A DNA stretch of 64,000 bases from Palleronia sediminis (GTDB lineage Bacteria; Pseudomonadota; Alphaproteobacteria; Rhodobacterales; Rhodobacteraceae): the NCBI RefSeq assembly GCF_004358695.1, contig NZ_SNAA01000017.1:1-64000 (forward strand). Reading direction: 5' to 3'. A model generated the notes under the pieces. The model was not told the DNA's origin. It made no database searches and saw nothing but the letters and a program-made list of their open reading frames with translations. Each line of letters starts with the position of its first letter. The stretch's first letter is position 1. Both the position numbers and the translations under genes were made by a program. Positions 34,215 to 41,488 of this stretch are shown here, piece by piece.

Positions 34215-35249
34215 ATGAAATCGCCCCAATGCCCGGCTATCACGGCGCTCATGAAGGTCACGACCGCCATCCCCCGCACCACGCGCAACCGCGACATCGC
34301 GCTCGGCGCCCTGTTCGCGCTGGCCATTGCCGCGGGGCTGGTCATGCTTGCCCGTGGAACCGGCTGGTCCGAGGTCGTGAACCAGATCGCCCGCCTCGGG
34401 GCGGTTCAGATTGCGGTTTTGCTGGTATTGTCGCTGGCGAATTACGGCTGCCGCGCGCTGCGCTGGCATGTCTGCGTGCGCCGCGCCGGGCTCGACCTGC
34501 CGCTCTCGTCCAGCCTGCGCCACTTCCTCGGCGGGTTCGCCATGTCGGTCACGCCCGGCCGGGTGGGCGAACTCGTGCGCCTGCGCTGGATCGGCCGCGA
34601 AACCGGCGCCGCCATGACGCGGATCGCGCCGCTGGCGCTCCTCGACCGCGCGGCGGACCTGGGCGCGATGGCGCTGATCCTCGCCGTGTCGCTGGCCCTG
34701 GCGCAGGCAGGCATCGCCGGGGGAATGCTGGCCGCGGGCGGCGCGCTGGCGCTGGCCTTTATCGTCACCCGCCCCGGTCTTTTCGCGGCGGCCGCGCTGG
34801 GCGCCTATCGGGCTACGGGGCGTTTCGCCCGGCCGCTTGCGCGGCTGCGCAGCGCCGCGGGGCTCTTGGGCCGGTTCCAGGCGCCGCGGGTCGCGGTGCC
34901 GGTGCTGGCGCTGGGCATCGTCGGCTGGGCGGCCGAGGGGATCGGGCTGTGGCTGCTGCTCGGTTGGTTCGGCGCCCCGGTGGGTTTCTGGGCCGCCATC
35001 GCGATATTTACCTTTGCAACGCTAGCGGGCGGGCTGACCGGCGCGCCCGGCGGCCTCGGCGGGGCCGAGGCGGCGATGGTCGCGCTGCTCGTCGCGTCGG
35101 ACGTCCCGCTCGATGCCGCCATCGCGGCGACCGCAGTGATCCGCCTCACCACGCTGTGGTTCGCGCTGGCCATCGGGCTGGTCGTCTTTCCGGTCGCGGA
35201 ACGCCACGCCACCCGCTGCGAGAGGGATCATGCGCTGGAAAACCGCTGA
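34215..35249 (+). CDS. Flippase-like multispanning membrane protein (LPG_synthase_TM)
   Basis: The 344-aa protein has about eight membrane helices and the pattern of the lysylphosphatidylglycerol-synthase TM / UPF0104 family: ANYGCRALRWHVCVRRAGL, FAMSVTPGRVGELVRLRWIG, then ALLDRAADLGAMALIL and a glycine-rich GAPGGLGGAEAAMVALL. Members include MprF's flippase domain and archaeal AglD-like proteins acting on lipid-linked sugars. It overlaps the DprE1-like gene by 20 bp, so it is translated with it. I infer it moves the lipid-linked pentose made by this cluster across the membrane, but that is not demonstrated. An ATG 36 nt downstream is an alternative start. Confidence 0.85.
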   Translation: MKSPQCPAITALMKVTTAIPRTTRNRDIALGALFALAIAAGLVMLARGTGWSEVVNQIARLGAVQIAVLLVLSLANYGCRALRWHVCVRRAGLDLPLSSSLRHFLGGFAMSVTPGRVGELVRLRWIGRETGAAMTRIAPLALLDRAADLGAMALILAVSLALAQAGIAGGMLAAGGALALAFIVTRPGLFAAAALGAYRATGRFARPLARLRSAAGLLGRFQAPRVAVPVLALGIVGWAAEGIGLWLLLGWFGAPVGFWAAIAIFTFATLAGGLTGAPGGLGGAEAAMVALLVASDVPLDAAIAATAVIRLTTLWFALAIGLVVFPVAERHATRCERDHALENR

Positions 35250-36537
35250 ATATGCCGGCTGGGGCCGTGCGCTTCGTGCCAAGGGCCGGCTTGCCCGCCC
35301 CGAACGCCAGGCCGAGCTTGCGCGCCTCATCGCCACGTCCCCCGCACCTGTTCTGGGCGCGCGCCGATCCTATGGCGATGCCTGCCTTAACCCCGGCGGC
35401 GACGCGATCCTCAGCACGCGGCTCGACCGCGTGCTCGAGTTCGACACGCAAACGGGCGAGATCGAGGTCGAACCGGGCCTTACTCTTGCCGACCTGCTGC
35501 GCCTCGCCCGGTCGCAGGGGTTCCTGCCGCCGGTCCTGCCGGGGACGGGTCACGCCACGGTGGGCGGCGCCGTCGCGATGGACGTGCACGGAAAGAATCA
35601 CCACCGCGCCGGTAGTTTCGGCCAGCATGTCACCGCCTTGACGCTGCTCACAGGCGACGGCCCGCTGCGTCTCCACCCCGGTGAGGCCGCGTTTCTCGCA
35701 ACCATCGGCGGGCTGGGGCAGACCGGCCCCATCGCGCGCGTCAGGATACAGCTCGAGCGGCGGCAGGCGGGGGCGATGCGCGTCACCGAAACCCGCGCCG
35801 CCGATTGGGACGCCCTCGTTTCGCGGCTGGCCGAATCGCCTGCGGAATACGCGGTCGCCTGGATCGACGCCACGGCGCGCGGGGCGGCCACCGGACGCGG
35901 CATCGTCGAAGAGGCCGCGCCGACCGAAACGCGCCGCACCGCCCGCGAAAGGCGGCTGCGCGTGCCTCTCGACGCGCCGCGGCTGGCGCTTGCGCCACCG
36001 GTGGTGCGGCTGTTCAACGCGGCCTATCTCGCGCGGGTGCCAAAGGAGGGGCGCACGCGCGACATCCCCTGCGAGAGCTTCTATTTCCCGCTCGACGGGA
36101 TCGCGGACTGGAACCGCCTCTACGGCCGCAACGGGTTTCACCAGTTCCAATGCGTCCTGCCCGAGGCGCGGCTCGACGCGCTGCGCGCGATATTCGGCGC
36201 GATCGTCGAGAGCGGTCTCGCCTCGCCGCTGAGCGTGCTCAAGCGCATGGGGCCGGGGCGCGCGGGGCATATGTCCTTTCCGATGGAGGGATGGACGCTC
36301 GCCTGCGATATCCGCGCGGGCGACGCGGGCGAAACCGCGATCCGCGCCCTCTACGACGATGTCGCCGAGGCCGGCGGGCGGATCTATCTCGCGAAGGATG
36401 CGCTGGCCGGGGGGGCGATGGTGCGCGCGATGTATCCAGAACATGCCGACTGGCTGGCCGAGGCCGACCGGCTGGACCCGAATGCCGCCTATGCCACGGG
36501 GCTGACGCGACGTCTCGAGCTGAGGGGCACGTCATGA
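35230..36537 (+). CDS. DprE1-like FAD-dependent oxidase
   Basis: The 435-aa protein closely follows mycobacterial DprE1, the oxidase that converts decaprenyl-phosphoryl-ribose to the 2'-keto form. It has a PCMH FAD domain with GARRSYGDACLNPGGDAI and GGAVAMDVHGKNHHRAGSFG, the latter nearly the same as in DprE1. The C-terminal substrate domain has RIYLAKDAL with the lysine equivalent to the catalytic Lys418. The segment GWTLACDI aligns with the DprE1 loop carrying Cys387, where this protein has Ala. The ATG follows GAGGG by 3 nt and overlaps the flippase-like gene; the stop overlaps the SDR by ATGA. Confidence 0.85.
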   Translation: MRWKTAEYAGWGRALRAKGRLARPERQAELARLIATSPAPVLGARRSYGDACLNPGGDAILSTRLDRVLEFDTQTGEIEVEPGLTLADLLRLARSQGFLPPVLPGTGHATVGGAVAMDVHGKNHHRAGSFGQHVTALTLLTGDGPLRLHPGEAAFLATIGGLGQTGPIARVRIQLERRQAGAMRVTETRAADWDALVSRLAESPAEYAVAWIDATARGAATGRGIVEEAAPTETRRTARERRLRVPLDAPRLALAPPVVRLFNAAYLARVPKEGRTRDIPCESFYFPLDGIADWNRLYGRNGFHQFQCVLPEARLDALRAIFGAIVESGLASPLSVLKRMGPGRAGHMSFPMEGWTLACDIRAGDAGETAIRALYDDVAEAGGRIYLAKDALAGGAMVRAMYPEHADWLAEADRLDPNAAYATGLTRRLELRGTS

Positions 36538-37262
36538 GCGAGACCTGGATCGTCCTCGGCGCATCCTCGGCGATGGGGCGGGCGCTTGCGCGCAGCCTCG
36601 CCGAACGGGGGGCCGGTTTGATCCTAGCCGGACGGGACGAGGACGATCTGGCCGCGACCGCCGCCGATTGCCGCGCGCGCGGGGCTGCGGATGCGGAGAT
36701 CGCGCGGCTCGATATCGGCGATCCCGCGGGCTTTGACGACATCCGCGCCATGGCCGGACCGGGGCGCGTGAACTGCGCCGTCTTCGTGGGCGACATGCCC
36801 GCGCAGGACGAGATCGACGCCGACCCCGCCCTGATCGACCGCGTCATGCGCGTCAATCTGACCGGCCCCGCGCAATTCCTGACCGGCCTTTTGCCGCAAC
36901 TGTCCGAACATGGCGGCACGGTGGTCGGCGTCTCCTCTGTCGCGGGCGACCGCGGTCGGCAGGGCAATTACGTCTACGGGGCCGCCAAGGCCGGGTTCAC
37001 GACCTATCTTTCGGGGCTGCGTTCCCGGCTCGAGGGGACCGGCGCCCATGTGGTGACGGTCAAGCCGGGCTTTGTCGACACCGCCATGACATGGGGCCTG
37101 CCCGGCATGTTCCTCGTCGCCCCGCCGGAACGGGTGGCGCGCGACATCCTGCGCGCCGCCGACCGCAAACGGGACGTGATCTATACCCCCGGTTTCTGGC
37201 GGGCGATCATGCTCATCATCCGGTCGATCCCCGAGCGGGTGTTCAAACGCCTGTCGATCTAG
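36534..37262 (+). CDS. DprE2-like short-chain dehydrogenase
   Basis: This 242-aa SDR has an atypical cofactor motif GASSAMGRALA (residues 9-19) and an active-site YVYGAAKAG (Tyr-x3-Lys). The C-terminal RDVIYTPGFWRAIMLIIRSIP is a helical extension seen in DprE2, the reductase that turns the 2'-keto intermediate into decaprenyl-phosphoryl-arabinose. The ATGA overlap with the DprE1-like gene supports a two-step epimerase. It is convergent with the HAD-UbiA gene, overlapping it by 4 bp. Confidence 0.83.
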   Translation: MSETWIVLGASSAMGRALARSLAERGAGLILAGRDEDDLAATAADCRARGAADAEIARLDIGDPAGFDDIRAMAGPGRVNCAVFVGDMPAQDEIDADPALIDRVMRVNLTGPAQFLTGLLPQLSEHGGTVVGVSSVAGDRGRQGNYVYGAAKAGFTTYLSGLRSRLEGTGAHVVTVKPGFVDTAMTWGLPGMFLVAPPERVARDILRAADRKRDVIYTPGFWRAIMLIIRSIPERVFKRLSI

Positions 37263-38668
37263 CCGAACCACTCGGACCACAGGCCCGCCGCCCAAAAGAT
37301 CAGAGACAACGTGATGAGCAGCAGCCCGATCCCGCGCCGGTCCTGTAGCGCGAACACGATGGGATCGTAATCCATGCGTCCCCGCGCGCCCAACGCCACC
37401 ATCCGCATCAGCCACAGCGCCATGACCGGCAGCGCCGCCCAAAGCAGCCACCGGCTGGGATAAAGCGCCTCGGCCTGCGGCGACATGGTGTAGATCGCGA
37501 ATATCGCCAGCGCCGCGACCACGCCCATCCCGGCGAGGTTCAGCAGATCGGGCTTGTCGGCAGCCCCGTACCCTCGGCCCGGCAAACGCTCGGGCGACGA
37601 CGCGCGGGCCAGTTCGGTCAGCCGTTTGACGCAGCCGAGCGTGAAGAACACCGGGAAGACGAAAACGAGCATCGCGGTGGTCGCCGGCACCCCGGTCGCG
37701 GCCGCGCCCGCCACGACCCGCAAGGTGTAAAGGGCGGCAAGGCAGAACAGATCGACCCAGCGCATCCGCTTGAGCCGCAGCGAATACCCCAGCGACAGCG
37801 CGACATAGACGACGATCACCCCGGTGAAGGCCGCGCCCAGCGCGGCCGATACCGCCAGGGCCGCGCCAAGCGCTGCAACGAACAGCACCAGCCCCGTCCT
37901 GATCGACACCGCCCCGCTGGCAAAGGGGCGGTTGCGTTTCGTCGGGTGAAGGCGGTCGGCCTCGAGATCGAGCAGGTCGTTGACGATATAGATCGAGGAC
38001 GCGGCGAGCGAAAACGCCACGATCCCCAGGAGCGCCAGTCCGAAAGTCGCCCAGTCGAACGCATGGGCCGCCACGGCAGGCAGGAACAGGAGGATGTTCT
38101 TGACCCAGGATTTCGGCCGCAAGGCCCGGACGATATCTTTCGCGCGGCGCTCGGCGGGCAGGCGCTCGATCGGTCCGTCGGTGCGGGGATCGGCGCCGAC
38201 GGTCAGGGCGCGACCGGCCTTGGCCCACACGGCGCGGTCGGCGGTCGAATCGCCCGCGTAGTCGAACCCCCCGACGCCGAACCGGTCGACGAGGGCGCGC
38301 GCCTTGGCGGCGCCCTTGAGATTCGCGCCCCTCTCGGACCCCATCGCGCCGTCGAACCCATGATGCGCGGCCAGCGCCTCGACATGCCGCCGGTCGGAGG
38401 CCGAAGCGAGGATCACCTCGCGGCCCTCGGATTGCGCCGTGCGGGCGCGCGCTGCGAGGCCACGGCGCGTGGGCATCAGGTCGACCCTGAGCGGTACGGA
38501 TTCGGCCAGCTCGGCCTTGAGCCTGTCGGGCCGCCGCCAATGCCGGGCGAGCGATCTCAGCGTCGCCCCCGGCGCCCGCCCGATCCCGGCGCAAAGCGAT
38601 TCGTGCAGCAGGTCGGTCTTGAGGAACGTCTCGTCCACGTCGAGCACGAGCGGGCGCGGATCAGCCAT
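37259..38668 (-). CDS. HAD phosphatase-UbiA prenyltransferase fusion (DPPR-synthase-like)
   Basis: The 469-aa protein joins two enzymes. Residues 1-180 are a HAD phosphatase with DVDETFLKTDLL (nucleophile and acid Asp), ASASDRRHV and GDSTADRAVW. Residues 185-469 are a UbiA-type enzyme with about nine helices, the first motif NDLLDLEADRLHPTKRNRP and YTLRVVAGAAA, matching mycobacterial Rv3806c, which joins PRPP to decaprenyl phosphate. In mycobacteria a separate phosphatase removes the 5-phosphate; here the HAD domain could do so. It is convergent with the DprE2-like gene and its start overlaps the lytic transglycosylase stop by 8 bp. Confidence 0.87.
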   Translation of the reverse strand: MADPRPLVLDVDETFLKTDLLHESLCAGIGRAPGATLRSLARHWRRPDRLKAELAESVPLRVDLMPTRRGLAARARTAQSEGREVILASASDRRHVEALAAHHGFDGAMGSERGANLKGAAKARALVDRFGVGGFDYAGDSTADRAVWAKAGRALTVGADPRTDGPIERLPAERRAKDIVRALRPKSWVKNILLFLPAVAAHAFDWATFGLALLGIVAFSLAASSIYIVNDLLDLEADRLHPTKRNRPFASGAVSIRTGLVLFVAALGAALAVSAALGAAFTGVIVVYVALSLGYSLRLKRMRWVDLFCLAALYTLRVVAGAAATGVPATTAMLVFVFPVFFTLGCVKRLTELARASSPERLPGRGYGAADKPDLLNLAGMGVVAALAIFAIYTMSPQAEALYPSRWLLWAALPVMALWLMRMVALGARGRMDYDPIVFALQDRRGIGLLLITLSLIFWAAGLWSEWFG

Positions 38669-39524
38669 TCTGCGCCGTCCGGCCGTTCACGAAGACACAG
38701 CCATCCGAGGCCAGCATCGGCGGCGTCAGGCACAGCCCGCGCGCGATGCGAAACGCCGCGAGCACCTTGGGCACGTAATCGAGCGTCTCGACATAGGGCG
38801 GGACGCCCGAATGCTTGTCGACCGCCCCCTCGCCCGCGTTGTACCCGGCCAGAACCAAAAGCGGATCGCCCTGGAACCGCCCCATCAGCCAGTCGAGATA
38901 TTTCACCCCGCCCTCGATGTTCTGCACGGCATTGGTGCTGTCGGTGACGCCGAACCGCGCGGCGGTGTCGGGCATGAGCTGCATCAGCCCGGTCGCGCCC
39001 GCATGGCTGACCGCGTCGGTCCGCCCCGCCGATTCGACCGCGATCACCGCCAGCGCGAGGGCGGGCGAGACGCGGGTGCCGACCGTGGCCTTGAGGATCT
39101 CGATCCCGTGACGGTCCGCGATCCGGCGCAGATCGTCGAGCCGGAATTCGGGCGCCGAGACGCCGCCGGGCGGGGCGGCGAGCGCGTTCATGGCACCTTC
39201 GAGCCCGCCGGGCCCCAACCCGTTCAGCGGCACCCCGTCCCAGAACCACGCGTAATCCTGCGCGCCCGCGGGCGGGGCGGCTTCGGGCTGCGCGCGTTGG
39301 GGCAGGATCGCATCGGGCCGGCGAAGCACGGTCTTGGGGCGCGCGGCGAGGATGCGCGCCTGTTCCTCGGGGTCGATCTGGACGCCGATTCGGGGCCGCG
39401 TTCCGGCGGGCGGGGCCTTTTGACGTTTGAAGGTGAAATCGGGAAACGGCGAGACCGCCTCGCCGGCGGCCGGAACGGCGAGCGTCGCCGCAAGGCATGC
39501 GGACAGGACCAGTGTGAGACGCAT
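38661..39524 (-). CDS. Periplasmic lytic transglycosylase (SLT family)
   Basis: The 287-aa protein has a signal peptide (MRLTLVLSACLAATLAVPAA) and a linker of about 110 residues. The C-terminal SLT domain shows the catalytic Glu in ALAVIAVESAG, then GATGLMQLMPDTAARFGV, NIEGGVKYLDWL and VLAGYNAGEGAV. It cleaves peptidoglycan glycan strands. ATG at 39524 is chosen because the signal peptide starts there. It is transcribed with the HAD-UbiA gene and is divergent from flp1. A lytic enzyme beside a pilus locus could help open the wall for the secretin, but this is inferred from position only. Confidence 0.92.
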   Translation of the reverse strand: MRLTLVLSACLAATLAVPAAGEAVSPFPDFTFKRQKAPPAGTRPRIGVQIDPEEQARILAARPKTVLRRPDAILPQRAQPEAAPPAGAQDYAWFWDGVPLNGLGPGGLEGAMNALAAPPGGVSAPEFRLDDLRRIADRHGIEILKATVGTRVSPALALAVIAVESAGRTDAVSHAGATGLMQLMPDTAARFGVTDSTNAVQNIEGGVKYLDWLMGRFQGDPLLVLAGYNAGEGAVDKHSGVPPYVETLDYVPKVLAAFRIARGLCLTPPMLASDGCVFVNGRTAQNG

Positions 39525-39640
39525 CAGGGCTGCTCGACCGTTCGGCTTGTTCTCGTTGCGCCCAGTTTCAGAGGGGACGGACGGATGCGGCAAGCCTAAC
39601 CTCGGGCATTCGGGCCTTTTCCGGCCGATCGTCGCAAAAA

Positions 39641-39710
39641 TCCCCCGGTTTGCGGCATCGAGATGGCGCGGTTAGCGCTCGCGCCGCCGTCTTTCCCCCG
39701 GTTTGCCGCA
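39641..39710. repeat. Direct repeat upstream of flp1
   Basis: TCCCCCGGTTTGCGGCA at 39641-39657 recurs as TCCCCCGGTTTGCCGCA at 39694-39710, one mismatch in 17. The start-to-start distance is 53 bp, about five helical turns, so both copies face the same side of the DNA. They lie 59-128 bp before the flp1 start and could be paired regulator sites. Confidence 0.55.
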
Positions 39711-39728
39711 GTTGCGACGCAGAGAAGG

Positions 39729-39743
39729 TTAACAAGCCGTTAC
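39729..39743 (+). promoter_or_regulatory. Candidate CtrA box upstream of flp1
   Basis: TTAA (39729-39732), seven bases CAAGCCG, then TTAC (39740-39743). This matches the CtrA consensus TTAA-N7-TTAA at seven of eight positions and lies 25 bp before the flp1 ATG. In Caulobacter, CtrA activates the pilin gene of the homologous pilus locus. Confidence 0.5.
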
Positions 39744-39768
39744 CGGAAGACCGAAGGAACCGACCGTT

Positions 39769-39960
39769 ATGACAGTATCCATGTTCAAGAAGTTCGCTGC
39801 GTCCCAGGACGGTGGCATCTCGGGGGACTGGGTCCTTCAGGTCGGACTGATCGTCGCGCTGGCCATCGGCGTGCTGAGCGCGGTGTCGAACAACCAGGAA
39901 ACGGCATCGTCGGGTCATACCCATTACAACGGCTACACCATCACGACGCAGTTCCGCTGA
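39769..39960 (+). CDS. Flp-type pilin 1 (atypical)
   Basis: The 63-aa product has the layout of a Flp prepilin: a charged leader (MTVSMFKKFAASQDG), a processing site G followed by GISGDW, and one hydrophobic helix VLQVGLIVALAIGVLSAV. Position +5/+6 is Asp-Trp where classical Flp pilins have Glu-Tyr. The short polar tail ends HTHYNGYTITTQFR, unlike the second pilin. AAGGA lies 9 nt before the ATG. It may be a minor pilin or a divergent paralogue of the next gene. Confidence 0.75.
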   Translation: MTVSMFKKFAASQDGGISGDWVLQVGLIVALAIGVLSAVSNNQETASSGHTHYNGYTITTQFR

Positions 39961-40104
39961 TCCCGCAATCATGGCCGCGGCGCCCCGAGGATGCCGCAGA
40001 ATGAAACGACCAGCGCCCAAAAGATGCCCCAAAGCAACAGCAGATTGTCCTCATCGCCACCGAGCACAGGCGACGCCCCGAACCGAAAACCACTGGAGCA
40101 TGTC

Positions 40105-40299
40105 ATGAAATTCTTCAAACTCGCCAAGACCTTCCGCAACGACGAAGACGGCGCCGTCACCGTCGACTGGGTCGTGCTGACCGCCGCCGTCATGGGTCTG
40201 GGCATCGCCGTTCTGACGACGGTCCGGGGCGGCACCACGTCGATCTCGAACACGATCTCGTCGCACCTAGGCGGCGCCACGACCACGGCCTTCCCGTAA
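40105..40299 (+). CDS. flp: Flp/Fap-type major pilin 2
   Basis: The 64-aa prepilin reads MKFFKLAKTFRNDEDG, a cleavage site before AVTVDW, then the helix WVVLTAAVMGLGIAVLTTV and a short Ser/Thr/Gly-rich tail. This DEDGAVTVDWVVLTAA pattern is the usual Rhodobacterales Flp pilin. TGGAG lies 7 nt before the ATG. A strong terminator-like hairpin follows within 40 bp, so the pilin may be expressed far above the downstream assembly genes. The Ser/Thr-rich C terminus (GGTTSISNTISSHLGGATTT) offers possible O-glycosylation sites. Confidence 0.9.
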   Translation: MKFFKLAKTFRNDEDGAVTVDWVVLTAAVMGLGIAVLTTVRGGTTSISNTISSHLGGATTTAFP

Positions 40300-40336
40300 G
40301 GCCGGGCCATACGTCCGACCGACGACTGACATGCCT

Positions 40337-40372
40337 CGGGCCCGCATCCTGTCGATGCGGGCCCGTTGCTTT
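40337..40372 (+). terminator. Terminator after flp2
   Basis: CGGGCCCGCATC and GATGCGGGCCCG form a perfect 12-bp stem with a 5-nt loop, followed by TTGCTTT. It lies 38 bp after the flp2 stop and 118 bp before cpaB. It probably terminates most pilin transcripts, with read-through into cpaB. Confidence 0.8.
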
Positions 40373-40439
40373 CGATGGTCACGGCAGCGTCACGCCGGCG
40401 CCGCATTTCCAGGCCATGCTTTCGAGGATCGCCGCGACG

Positions 40440-40460
40440 GGCCCGGCACGATACCGGGCC
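40440..40460 (+). promoter_or_regulatory. Leader hairpin before cpaB
   Basis: GGCCCGG and CCGGGCC are exact inverted 7-mers with a 7-nt loop, ending 29 bp before the cpaB ATG. Its position just ahead of the ribosome-binding region suggests a leader hairpin or operator. Confidence 0.35.
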
Positions 40461-40489
40461 AGTCCGGCAGCCGAAGATGAGGTGACAGG

Positions 40490-41332
40490 ATGCGTATCGT
40501 TTTCATCGGCGTTCTCGCGATCGGTCTCGCGCTTGCGGGGTTCGCCGTCTACATGATCCAGAACCAGATCGCGGAATACCAGACCGCGCTCGAGGCCGAG
40601 CGCGCCAAGAACGGCGCGAGCGTGCCCATGCGCCCGGTCATCGTGGTCAATCGCGACATTCCTTATGGCCAGCCGCTCGTCCCCGAGGATCTGCGCGTCG
40701 TGTCCTTCCCGCTCGACGCGGTGCCCGAGGGGCTGTTCGGAACCTTCGAAGAGATGTTTCCCCGCGGGGCCGACATGCCGCGCACCACGCTGCGCTCGAT
40801 GCTCGCCAACGAGGCGGTGCTCGCCTCCAAGGTGTCCGAGCCGGGCGAGGGCGCGGGCGTCTCGTCGCGCATCAGCAAGGGCAAGCGCGCCTTTGCGATC
40901 AGCGTCGATGTCGCCACCGGCGTCTCGGGTTTCCTGCGCCCCAACGACCGGGTCGATGTCTACTGGACCGGCATGACCCCCGATACCCGGTCAGAGGTCA
41001 CGCGCCTCATCGACCGCAGCGTGCGCATCGTCGCCGTCGATCAATCCGCCGACGAGGAACGCACGGGCGCCACGGTCGCGCGCACCGTCACGGTCGAGGC
41101 GACACCCCAGCAGGTGGCCAAGCTCGCCCAGGCGCAATCCTCGGGGCGGCTGTCGCTGTCGCTGGTCGGCGGCGCGGACGATGTCGAGGTCGGCGTGGTC
41201 GAGATGGATCAGCGCAGCCTGCTGGGCATCCGCGACGATCCCGTCCCGGTCGTCGAAAAGGACGAGGTCTGCACCATCCGCACCCGCCGGGGCAACGAGG
41301 TGGTCGAAATCCCGATCCCCTGCACGAACTGA
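40490..41332 (+). CDS. cpaB: Flp pilus assembly protein CpaB
   Basis: CpaB (RcpC) is a periplasmic protein that works with the secretin in Tad pilus biogenesis. The 280-aa protein has an N-terminal anchor helix (MRIVFIGVLAIGLALAGFAVY), an SAF domain (VVNRDIPYGQPLVPEDLRVV) and an RcpC-type domain with RAFAISVDVATGVSGFLRPNDRVDVYW and VEATPQQVAKLAQAQSSGRL. Motifs and length match the family. It is flanked on both sides by terminator-like hairpins. Confidence 0.95.
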   Translation: MRIVFIGVLAIGLALAGFAVYMIQNQIAEYQTALEAERAKNGASVPMRPVIVVNRDIPYGQPLVPEDLRVVSFPLDAVPEGLFGTFEEMFPRGADMPRTTLRSMLANEAVLASKVSEPGEGAGVSSRISKGKRAFAISVDVATGVSGFLRPNDRVDVYWTGMTPDTRSEVTRLIDRSVRIVAVDQSADEERTGATVARTVTVEATPQQVAKLAQAQSSGRLSLSLVGGADDVEVGVVEMDQRSLLGIRDDPVPVVEKDEVCTIRTRRGNEVVEIPIPCTN

Positions 41333-41336
41333 CGCC

Positions 41337-41359
41337 AAAGGCCCGGTTTCCGGGCCTTT
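41337..41359 (+). terminator. Terminator-like hairpin after cpaB
   Basis: AAAGGCCCGG and CCGGGCCTTT form a perfect 10-bp stem with a TTT loop, starting 5 bp after the cpaB stop. The T-rich 3' arm ends in TTT and then GCTGTG. It separates cpaB from the secretin gene. Confidence 0.7.
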
Positions 41360-41373
41360 GCTGTGTTGCGGGG

Positions 41374-41396
41374 CGGTGACAACCGCCCGGTCACCG
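41374..41396. promoter_or_regulatory. Dyad before cpaC
   Basis: CGGTGAC and GTCACCG are exact inverted 7-mers 9 bp apart, 93 bp before the cpaC start. An alternative pairing GGGCGGT/ACCGCCC overlaps it. It could be an operator for the cpaC transcript. Confidence 0.4.
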
Positions 41397-41488
41397 TATC
41401 AGCGACGTTGCAATGACGCGAAACGCCCCGCAGGGTGACTTCAACGAACGGGCACAAGACCCGGATATTCGAGGCGAAAGCACGTTCA

